A DNA stretch of 17,084 bases from Bacteroidota bacterium (GTDB lineage: Bacteria; Bacteroidota; Bacteroidia; Bacteroidales; Tenuifilaceae). The stretch is from the NCBI GenBank assembly GCA_023406715.1, contig JAEXVC010000098.1, forward strand, positions 1-17,084, given 5' to 3'. The notes under the pieces were generated by a model that did not search any database, had not been told where the DNA came from, and saw only the letters and a program-made list of their open reading frames with translations. This document shows positions 5,751 through 12,345 of this stretch, piece after piece (positions within the stretch are counted from its first letter, which is position 1; every line of letters begins with the position of its first letter). The translations under genes were made by a program, and so were the position numbers.

Positions 5751-8129
5751 ATGAAAACAACTATCAAACTTATCGCAAAACTCTTTATTTATCTAGCGCT
5801 TTATGCGATTAGCTTAGTATCATTTAAAATTGCAAACTCCCAAAATTTAACCCAAGTTATAAAGGGAAATATTGTAGATGTTGAAACACAAACCACGCTT
5901 CCAGGAGCAACAGTGGTGGTACTTGGCACCAATCCAACATTAGGAACATCAACCGATATTAATGGTAACTATCGAATAGAAAATGCGCCGCTTGGCCGCT
6001 ACAGTATTCAAGTTGCCTTTGTTGGCTACGAGCAAGTTGTAATACCCGAAGTGCTTATTACATCGAGCAAAGAGGTTGTGATTAATGTTGGGCTTAAGCA
6101 GAGCATTAACCATATACAGGAAGTTGTTGTAAAAGCGCATACACGCAAGGATAAGCCTATGAACCCTATGGCAACCATCAGCGCAAAATCGTTTACCGTT
6201 GAGGAAACCCGCCGTTATGCAGGAGGGTTGGACGATCCTGCTCGTATGGTTTCAGCATTTGCGGGTGTTACCGTTGGCAACATTCAGGATAATGCCATTA
6301 TTATTCGTGGTAACTCACCCAAGGGCGTATCGTGGCGATTGGAGGGAGTTGAGATTCCAAACCCAAATCATTTTGCAGGAGGAAACGTTGCTGGTGGAGG
6401 AGTGGTAACAGTTTTCAGCAGTCAACTATTGGCCAACTCCGATTTTTTTACAGGGGCATTTCCTGCGGAATATGGCAACGCTCTTGCTGGTGTGTTTGAT
6501 ATGAAACTACGTAGCGGAAATAATGAAAAACGCGAGAGCACATTTCAGGCGGGCTTAATGGGAATTGACTTTGCATCCGAAGGCCCTTTTGTGAAAGGAG
6601 GAAAATCGAGCTACCTATTCAATTACCGATACTCTACACTTGATTTAATTAGCAAAATGGGACTTATTCCCTCCGAGCAAATTCCGCGTTATCAGGATTT
6701 ATCTTTTAAGTTGAATTTTCCAACCAGCAAAGCCGGAACATTTTCAATATGGGGAGTTGGAGCAATTGATAACAACACCGAACCAGAGGATAAGGATTCT
6801 GTAAACTGGGAGAGCGACTGGGATAGAACTTCGTACGATTGGAATATAAGTATGGGAGCAGCAGGTATTACCCATAAAATTCTACTTGGTAGTAAAACCT
6901 ACTTGAATACTTCCCTAGCGGCGTCGGGAACGGTTAACACTATGTTCGGAGAGCGATACGATGATTTGCTTGTTCTGCGTCCCAACTGGGACTTTACCGA
7001 TAAATCGGGCAGAGTAGGGGTTAATACTTTTTTGAACCATAAATTCAGCGCAAAGCACACCATTCGTACAGGTGTAAACTATAGTAAAATTCTGTACAAT
7101 ATTGATTTGAGTAGTACCATAAACGATAAACCCGAAACCTTTCAGAATTTTGTAAAGCAGAAGGGAAGCAGCAACTATGCTGAATTCTACATACAGTCGA
7201 AGTACAGCGTAACGCAGAATTTAACTGCCAACACAGGGGTTAACTTCAGTTACTTTGCGTTGAATGGAAACTACTCAATTGACCCACGCTTTAGCCTGAA
7301 ATGGGACTTTGCCCAGAACCAATCAATTTCGTTTGGTTACGGAAAACATAGCCAATTGGAAGAACTAAAAATCTATCTTATAAAGAAGGAAATTGCGGGA
7401 GAAGACTACTATCCAAACAAAAACCTAGAATTATCAAAAGCACATCACTTTATACTTGCTTACGATTGGTTAATCAACAGCAACTTAAGGTTGAAGGTGG
7501 AGCCATACTTCCAGTACTTATATGATGTCCCCGGAATAGCCGATAGTTCCTACTCCTTAATCAACTTTAAGCAGGACTGGTCGTTTATGAATGCCTTGGA
7601 GAACAACAGCGTTGGCAGAAACATTGGTGTTGATATAACCTTTGAACGGTTCTTAAATAACAATTACTACTATTTGGTTACGGCATCAATTTTTGATTCC
7701 AAGTACAAAGGCGACGATAATATGTGGCGTGACACTAGGTACGATAAGGGTTTTGCAGTTAACATTCTATTAGGAAAGGAGTTTATGTTCAGCAAAAACA
7801 GAATGCTTGGAGTTAACCTAAGGGCGAATATAATGGGAGGGGAGCGCTATAGCCCTGTAAATTATGCACAATCGATGCAGGATAAAACAATTATTTATGA
7901 CGAGACATTTGCATTTGAAAAACAGAATCCCACCGTCTACAATATGGATATTTCAATTACTTACCGAGCCAATAAGCGTCGATATTCGGGAGTGTGGGCA
8001 CTTCAAGTTAAGAATGTGTTAGGTTCGCCAATGGAGGAGGGCTATGTATATAACTACCGAACAGATAAAATTGAGAAATCATCGTCGGTGGTAGTGCTTC
8101 CTGTACTAAGCTATAAGGTGGAGTTTTAA
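5751..8129 (+). CDS. TonB-dependent receptor (SusC-type, with carboxypeptidase-regulatory-like domain)
   Basis: A 792-residue outer-membrane active transporter energised by TonB. Residues 1-30 are a signal peptide (cleavage near ANS-Q31). Residues about 35-117 are a carboxypeptidase-regulatory-like domain (IKGNIVDVETQTTLPGATV, STDINGNYRIENAPLG). IQEVVVKA at 122-129 is in the position of a TonB box. The plug domain is about 140-255, with NAIIIRGNSPKGVSWRLEGV and GAFPAEYGNALAGVFDMKLR. The rest is a beta-barrel ending in the aromatic LSYKVEF. No SusD partner follows, so it is not a classical glycan-uptake pair; substrate unknown. It has no STN domain of its own, unlike receptors that signal directly to FecR. 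The 187-nt gap from the STN gene leaves room for a separate promoter, possibly one read by the upstream sigma factor. Confidence 0.88.
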   Translation: MKTTIKLIAKLFIYLALYAISLVSFKIANSQNLTQVIKGNIVDVETQTTLPGATVVVLGTNPTLGTSTDINGNYRIENAPLGRYSIQVAFVGYEQVVIPEVLITSSKEVVINVGLKQSINHIQEVVVKAHTRKDKPMNPMATISAKSFTVEETRRYAGGLDDPARMVSAFAGVTVGNIQDNAIIIRGNSPKGVSWRLEGVEIPNPNHFAGGNVAGGGVVTVFSSQLLANSDFFTGAFPAEYGNALAGVFDMKLRSGNNEKRESTFQAGLMGIDFASEGPFVKGGKSSYLFNYRYSTLDLISKMGLIPSEQIPRYQDLSFKLNFPTSKAGTFSIWGVGAIDNNTEPEDKDSVNWESDWDRTSYDWNISMGAAGITHKILLGSKTYLNTSLAASGTVNTMFGERYDDLLVLRPNWDFTDKSGRVGVNTFLNHKFSAKHTIRTGVNYSKILYNIDLSSTINDKPETFQNFVKQKGSSNYAEFYIQSKYSVTQNLTANTGVNFSYFALNGNYSIDPRFSLKWDFAQNQSISFGYGKHSQLEELKIYLIKKEIAGEDYYPNKNLELSKAHHFILAYDWLINSNLRLKVEPYFQYLYDVPGIADSSYSLINFKQDWSFMNALENNSVGRNIGVDITFERFLNNNYYYLVTASIFDSKYKGDDNMWRDTRYDKGFAVNILLGKEFMFSKNRMLGVNLRANIMGGERYSPVNYAQSMQDKTIIYDETFAFEKQNPTVYNMDISITYRANKRRYSGVWALQVKNVLGSPMEEGYVYNYRTDKIEKSSSVVVLPVLSYKVEF

Positions 8130-8146
8130 ACTTATTATAAAAAATA

Positions 8147-8228
8147 AACCACAAAGGACTCAACGTGCTTAACAAAGAGCGCAAAGTCCTTTGTGGGCTT
8201 TGTGTATCCTTAGTGTTACTTTGTGGTT
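8147..8228. repeat. CTTTGTG repeat cluster with inverted arms
   Basis: CCACAAAGGACT (8149-8160) pairs perfectly with AGTCCTTTGTGG (8185-8196) across 24 nt. To its right CTTTGTG recurs at 8189, 8198 and 8219, with a CTTAGTG variant at 8209, giving a spacing of 9-11 bp. AACCACAAAG (8147-8156) also pairs with CTTTGTGGTT (8219-8228). Sequences of this CACAAAG/CTTTGTG type are, from memory, frequent between genes in Bacteroidota. It starts 18 nt after the receptor stop and might end the transcript, although there is no T tract. Confidence 0.65.
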
Positions 8229-8356
8229 AAAATATCTTTTGATACACCTTATTTTTCACGAACAACGAACAATCATCAACTCAAACGACCTCCTTTGCTT
8301 CGTTCAGTATTACAAATTGCACAATTAAGTTTCAATAAAACAAAGGAATTAGCGTT

Positions 8357-8373
8357 TATCATTTCAAATGATA
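8357..8373. promoter_or_regulatory. Perfect 17-bp palindrome, possible operator upstream of gldA-like gene
   Basis: TATCATTT-C-AAATGATA, 8-bp arms around one base, 81 nt before the ATG at 8455. The size and symmetry suit a dimeric repressor site, but no cognate regulator can be named. Closer to the gene, CAACTTTG (8429-8436) resembles a -7 element with one mismatch. Confidence 0.3.
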
Positions 8374-8454
8374 TTTTCTATTCATTAAATAATTACTTTT
8401 GTTAACCAATTTACTAGGAAACATTTAGCAACTTTGTCTTTTATTTTTTTACGG

Positions 8455-9384
8455 ATGTCGATTGTAGTTAATAACGTTACAAAACTTTATAATCAGCAGA
8501 AAGCGCTCGATTCTGTAAGTTTTTCCATACCCACAGGTGAGGTGGTTGGTTTGCTTGGCCCCAATGGTGCAGGCAAATCAACATTGATGAAAATTATCAC
8601 CGGCTATATAAAGCAAACCGATGGTACCGTTGAGGTAAATGGAAATAATACTTTAAACACCGAGTTCGATTTTAGGGCTGAAATTGGCTACTTGCCCGAG
8701 AATAATCCGCTTTACGTTGATATGTACGTTAAGGAGTATTTGCTTTGGGTGGCAAGTATCTACAAACTTGGAAAAACCTCAGAAAGTAGGGTGAAGGAGC
8801 TAATTGATATTACTGGGATTGGATACGAGCAGAACAAAAAAATTGGCTCATTGTCCAAAGGATACCGTCAGCGTGTTGGTTTGGCACAGGCTCTTATTCA
8901 TAACCCAAAGTTGCTTATACTCGATGAGCCAACCAGCGGGTTAGACCCAAACCAGATTATAGAGATTCGAAATCTTATCTCCGAGATAGGAAAAGATAAA
9001 ACAGTTATTCTATCAACCCATATAATGCAGGAGGTTGAGGCCATTTGTAAGCGAATCATTATTATTAATCGTGGAAAACTGGTTGCCGATGGTTCAACAA
9101 ATGAGGTTAGGGCTTTATCATCGGGGTTTGGACATCAGGTGTTGGTAGAGTTTGTTGAAGATGTAGCAGAGGAGAGCCTTTTAAAAATATCGGGAGTGCA
9201 GAATGCTTATAGAACCGATAGTACTGGATGGGTATTAATATCTAAAGAAGGAATCGATATTCGTCCAAATATATTTAGTTTTGCAAAAGACAATGGATAC
9301 ACTCTTTTAACGTTAAGCAGGAAGAGCTTGCAGTTGGAAGAAGTTTTTCAAAATCTTACACAACCAAATCATGTAAAGAACTAA
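8455..9384 (+). CDS. gldA: ABC transporter ATP-binding protein, GldA-like
   Basis: A 309-residue cytoplasmic ATPase that would power an ABC-2 type exporter. Walker A is GPNGAGKST (residues 35-43), the Q-loop position reads YLPENNPLY (Glu in place of Gln, common in this group), the signature is LSKGY (133-137), Walker B is LLILDEP (153-159) and the switch His is 189. The N-terminal MSIVVNNVTKLYNQQKALD and the C-terminal 80-residue extension match the GldA subfamily of gliding-associated ATPases. I chose ATG at 8455: an upstream in-frame TTG at 8434 would add seven residues (MSFIFLR) that do not belong to the conserved start. The GldF/GldG permease partners are not adjacent. GldA-like ATPases also occur in non-gliding Bacteroidota, so motility cannot be concluded. 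Confidence 0.82.
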   Translation: MSIVVNNVTKLYNQQKALDSVSFSIPTGEVVGLLGPNGAGKSTLMKIITGYIKQTDGTVEVNGNNTLNTEFDFRAEIGYLPENNPLYVDMYVKEYLLWVASIYKLGKTSESRVKELIDITGIGYEQNKKIGSLSKGYRQRVGLAQALIHNPKLLILDEPTSGLDPNQIIEIRNLISEIGKDKTVILSTHIMQEVEAICKRIIIINRGKLVADGSTNEVRALSSGFGHQVLVEFVEDVAEESLLKISGVQNAYRTDSTGWVLISKEGIDIRPNIFSFAKDNGYTLLTLSRKSLQLEEVFQNLTQPNHVKN

Positions 9385-9418
9385 CAATCAATAAATAAAC
9401 TAACCAATTTATATCAGT

Positions 9419-10306
9419 ATGGAAAACAGTGCAAAATCATCAAAAGCAGTACCAGTATTAACTTTTGTTGTTGTTCTGCTACTAATTGTGCTTGCAGGAT
9501 TAACTTACGTTTACTACCAGCAAAAGCAAAATGCAAAGGAAACAGAGACTCAACTATTGGCCGAAAAGGATTCTATTTCGCAGAATCTACTCAACCTTAT
9601 GACCGACTATAAGGAGTTAGAGACTGATAATGATTCTTTAAATCAGAAATTGGTTCGTGAGCAGCAGAATGCTAAGAAACTTTATGATGAGCTTCAGAGT
9701 ACCAAGAGAATCAGTTACGCTAAAATTAAAGAGTATCAGAAGGAGCTTGGAACCTTACGTTCAATTATGAAAGATATGCTTCACGATATCGATTCGCTAA
9801 ATGCAATGAATAAAGAGCTTATTGCAGAGAATATTAAGGTGAAGGAAGAGGCTGCAACAGCAAAACAAACCGTTAAGGAGTTGGAGCAAAAAACCGAGGA
9901 ACTTAATACTCAGGTTGCAAAAGGTTCGGTTGTTAAGGCTCGCGATGTTGTTGCTATGGGAGTAAGCCGTAAAGGTAACGAAATGACCCGCGCACGCAGA
10001 GTTGAGAAAATCCGTGCTTGCTTTACTTTAAACGAAAACACAATTGCAAAGGCAGGTAACCGTTTGGTTTATATGCGTATTGTTGGTCCAGATGACTATG
10101 TCCTTGCAAAAGCAGAAACCGATGTGTTCGATTTTGAGGGTGAAAAAATTGTGTTCTCCGCAAACCGCGAGGTAGACTACCAAAACAAGGATATTGAAAT
10201 GTGTATTTACTACGATAGCAATGGTGAACTTTTAAAGGGAACTTACAAGGTAACCCTTTATATGGATGGCTATATGATTGGCTACAGCGAGTTTACTTTG
10301 AAGTAG
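9419..10306 (+). CDS. Membrane-anchored coiled-coil protein, function unknown
   Basis: Not recognised as a named family. The 295-residue product has a short basic/polar N-terminus, one membrane segment at about 11-32 (VPVLTFVVVLLLIVLAGLTYVY) and then a long charged heptad-rich coiled coil at about 33-165. The C-terminal domain, about 175-295, is rich in beta-strand patterns and ends MIGYSEFTLK. With no lipobox and no cleavable-looking signal it is probably anchored in the inner membrane with the coiled coil and C-terminal domain in the periplasm. It starts 34 nt after the gldA-like gene and could share its transcript; a strong terminator follows. Similar proteins of unknown function are, from memory, common in Bacteroidales. 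The coupling to the ABC ATPase is inferred from position only. Confidence 0.8.
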   Translation: MENSAKSSKAVPVLTFVVVLLLIVLAGLTYVYYQQKQNAKETETQLLAEKDSISQNLLNLMTDYKELETDNDSLNQKLVREQQNAKKLYDELQSTKRISYAKIKEYQKELGTLRSIMKDMLHDIDSLNAMNKELIAENIKVKEEAATAKQTVKELEQKTEELNTQVAKGSVVKARDVVAMGVSRKGNEMTRARRVEKIRACFTLNENTIAKAGNRLVYMRIVGPDDYVLAKAETDVFDFEGEKIVFSANREVDYQNKDIEMCIYYDSNGELLKGTYKVTLYMDGYMIGYSEFTLK

Positions 10307-10325
10307 TATTTAGGCTTAGGTATAC

Positions 10326-10355
10326 AAGAAGCGCGGAAAAACTTCCGCGCTTCTT
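10326..10355. terminator. Bidirectional terminator between convergent genes
   Basis: A perfect 13-bp GC-rich stem (10326-10338 with 10343-10355) has a 4-nt loop AAAC. T-rich sequence follows on the plus strand (TTTATTTTTC) and a run with TTG/TAT on the minus strand. Its right arm touches the stop codon of the minus-strand gene, so it can end both transcripts. Confidence 0.85.
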
Positions 10356-10798
10356 TATTTTTCAACTAGATACTTTTCTAGTATTTCGGCACATTTCTGT
10401 ACGGCATTGTTGCAAACCCTATCGAATAATCCTTCGGTATTGGCCTTTTCCTTTTGCGCCTCATTGTTTAGGTCTATTTTTATCAACTCAGAGCATTGGG
10501 TATCTCCCAGTATTTGCTGGCATTCAAGAACATAATCGCCTGCCAGTTTAATTGCCCGTTTCTTTTTTTCCAAATCGCCGTGCACCGAATTTCCGTGCTT
10601 TAGTCCAATAATTATTGCCCCGGCATTAATGGCACCACAAATATGCTGTTGGTAACCAATGCCCCCACCTAACGATGAACCAATCTGTAAACTTTGTTCA
10701 ATACTTAGCCCTACTTCTGGGCCATAAACTGCCATAATTGATTGGGCGCAAGTGGCGCTTTCCATAAAGTATTTAACGGAGAGTTCTGGCTTCTTCAT
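10355..10798 (-). CDS. C_GCAxxG_C_C family protein (putative redox protein)
   Basis: A 147-residue soluble protein of the C_GCAxxG_C_C family, named for conserved cysteines and a glycine-rich motif. Here the cysteines are Cys17 (ATCAQS), Cys54 in the CGAINAG motif after SSLGGGIGYQQHI, Cys93, Cys102, Cys129 and Cys136. The family also shows the GGG-x-G block seen at residues 44-48. Its biochemical role is not established; the cysteine set suggests metal or redox-cofactor binding. It is the last of three minus-strand genes, 20 nt after the small membrane protein gene, and its stop lies in the shared terminator. Family call is fairly sure, function is not. Confidence 0.82.
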   Translation of the reverse strand: MKKPELSVKYFMESATCAQSIMAVYGPEVGLSIEQSLQIGSSLGGGIGYQQHICGAINAGAIIIGLKHGNSVHGDLEKKKRAIKLAGDYVLECQQILGDTQCSELIKIDLNNEAQKEKANTEGLFDRVCNNAVQKCAEILEKYLVEK

Positions 10799-10818
10799 TT
10801 ATTTTCAGAATTAGTAGA

Positions 10819-11262
10819 CTATTGATTTTGGTACTTAAAATAGTAAAACCCTTTAAGAATAGATAGAAGAAGAAGTGGAAAAAAGACAGTTTGAAGGAAT
10901 CGAAAAATAAAAAAGTTCAGAATATTCAAATGAATTAGCGTTGCGAACAAGACAATAAGAGAGCAATCAAAAAGCATTACCGCTTTACTCCATTTACCAT
11001 TGTTGAACGCTTTTGGTATAGGCTCTCCCATTATCTCTCCTTTGCTTGATAGCAAAAGGTCGTACAGGCAAATTGTAAAAATTATTGGCGATACAACCCC
11101 AAACAGAAAAAGTATATACCCTGATGGAAACACCTTAAACGAATACAAAACCCCTGCAACAAATGATATAAGAAAATTAAAGGCAAATACGGAGGGAGAC
11201 TCCACAAGGTTTTTTGTCCAGAAGTTAAATATTGTTCCCCCTGAATCATTCACAATACTCAT
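10819..11262 (-). CDS. Small integral membrane protein, function unknown
   Basis: I do not recognise a family. The 147-residue product has four hydrophobic segments at about 25-43, 48-70, 94-112 and 117-138, separated by a polar loop (KGEIMGEPIPKAFNNGKWSK) between the second and third. It is very rich in Phe and Leu. It starts 5 nt after the antiporter stop and ends 20 nt before the C_GCAxxG_C_C gene, so the three are probably cotranscribed. The opposite strand has a 103-codon open frame here (11000-11311) that overlaps two genes and has no protein-like pattern; the minus-strand reading is better because of its membrane topology and operon spacing. Confidence 0.68.
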   Translation of the reverse strand: MSIVNDSGGTIFNFWTKNLVESPSVFAFNFLISFVAGVLYSFKVFPSGYILFLFGVVSPIIFTICLYDLLLSSKGEIMGEPIPKAFNNGKWSKAVMLFDCSLIVLFATLIHLNILNFFIFRFLQTVFFPLLLLSILKGFYYFKYQNQ

Positions 11263-11267
11263 AAAAA

Positions 11268-12227
11268 CTATGCTTTATAAATTAAGAAAACCGTATAGGC
11301 AATGTATATAGTAACAAGTATTACTCCTTCGCGTCTATCAATTTTCCTGCCTGGGCCCGATATGGCAAATAAAAGCATGAAAACGCTGGCAAAGATATTC
11401 ACAATTAAATCTATACTAGCTCCAGGATATGTGGGTATCGGATTAATTAATGATGAAGTTCCAAGTATGAATAGTACATTGAAAACATTTGAACCAACTA
11501 CGTTACCAATGGCAATATCGGGTTTGTTTTTATAGGCAGCAATGGCCGATGTTGCCAACTCGGGCAAGGATGTTCCTGCAGCAACAATTGTTAAACCAAT
11601 AATGGATTGACTAATGCCCATTGCACTGGCAATGTCAACAGCCCCGGTTACTATTAATTTTCCGCCACCAACAAGTAATCCTAAACCTCCAAGAACCATT
11701 AATGAAGATAACCAACCTTTGCGTTTCTCAATAGTTGGGGCAACCTCATCGGGACTCGATTTCCCGGTAAGGAAATTGTAATACATAAATACGCAGAAAA
11801 GCAATAATAGTACTATCCCGTCGATTCTTGAAATAACAGATGCACTACCTTGGTCAATAAAAACATCATTTGCAATAACAATTAGGGCTAATGAGGCTAA
11901 TAAATTGAAAGGAATTTCAACCTTGACGGTAGTGTTCTGAACGCCTATGGGTTTAATTAACGCTGCAATACCAAGAATAAAAAATGCATTGAAAATATTG
12001 CTACCAACAATATTACCTAGTGCAATATCAGTATTACCAGACATTGCAGAGATTATGTTAACCGACAACTCAGGGGCAGATGTGCCAAAAGCAACCACCG
12101 TTAATCCAATAGTTAATGCGGATATTCCTAGTTTTTTTGCTATGCTAGAGGCGCCCTCAACAAGCCAATTGGCTCCGAGTATTAGCAAAACTAAGCCGAT
12201 TATTATGTAAATGGAATCTAGAAACAT
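11268..12227 (-). CDS. CaCA-family Na+/Ca2+ (calcium/sodium) antiporter, YrbG-like
   Basis: A 319-residue inner-membrane cation antiporter that exchanges calcium for sodium or protons. The two internally repeated alpha motifs are clear: alpha-1 at 41-80 (GLTVVAFGTSAPELSVNI, GNIVGSNIFN) and alpha-2 at 211-250 (GLTIVAAGTSLPELATSA, GNVVGSNVFN), with the ion-binding glutamates Glu53 and Glu223. About ten membrane segments are seen in the two inverted halves, joined by a charged loop at about 155-170 (KSSPDEVAPTIEKRKG). Length matches the bacterial family. It is the first gene of the minus-strand operon, 118 nt from the divergent lipoprotein gene, with a TAnnTTTG element about 62 nt upstream of its ATG. 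Confidence 0.93.
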   Translation of the reverse strand: MFLDSIYIIIGLVLLILGANWLVEGASSIAKKLGISALTIGLTVVAFGTSAPELSVNIISAMSGNTDIALGNIVGSNIFNAFFILGIAALIKPIGVQNTTVKVEIPFNLLASLALIVIANDVFIDQGSASVISRIDGIVLLLLFCVFMYYNFLTGKSSPDEVAPTIEKRKGWLSSLMVLGGLGLLVGGGKLIVTGAVDIASAMGISQSIIGLTIVAAGTSLPELATSAIAAYKNKPDIAIGNVVGSNVFNVLFILGTSSLINPIPTYPGASIDLIVNIFASVFMLLFAISGPGRKIDRREGVILVTIYIAYTVFLIYKA

Positions 12228-12289
12228 ACTATATGCTTTTTATGAGTTAATTAACTTTACAAAAAATCAATTTTTATAATTTCTTGGTG

Positions 12290-12303
12290 CAAAGATAAAT
12301 TTG
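12290..12303. promoter_or_regulatory. Overlapping divergent -7 elements
   Basis: CAAAGATAAATTTG contains TATCTTTG on the minus strand (12297-12290, toward the antiporter) and TAAATTTG on the plus strand (12296-12303, toward the lipoprotein gene), both exact matches to TAnnTTTG and sharing two bases. A -33 TTG at the ideal 19-21 nt is not evident on either side (a minus-strand TTG lies 24 nt away), so strength is uncertain. Overlap would make transcription of the two operons mutually exclusive. Confidence 0.35.
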
Positions 12304-12345
12304 TTTGGGTTAACTTAGCGGCAATTTATAAATCAAAATTTACCT

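Larger units (their letters stand above)
8130..8454 (+). other. Gene-free interval between the receptor and the gldA-like gene
   Basis: Contains a CTTTGTG repeat cluster with a 12-bp inverted repeat (8147-8228), about 100 nt with nothing recognised, and a 17-bp perfect palindrome (8357-8373). A 60-codon open frame starting GTG at 8223 overlaps the repeat cluster and has no protein-like features, so I do not call it. Confidence 0.6.

Noticed and set aside
8223..8405. 60-codon open frame after the receptor gene
   Set aside because: Starts with GTG inside the CTTTGTG repeat cluster, has no recognisable domain or signal, and lies in otherwise non-coding A/T-rich DNA.
11000..11311. 103-codon plus-strand open frame
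   Set aside because: It is antisense to the small membrane protein gene and the end of the antiporter gene; the minus-strand products have clear membrane topology and operon spacing.
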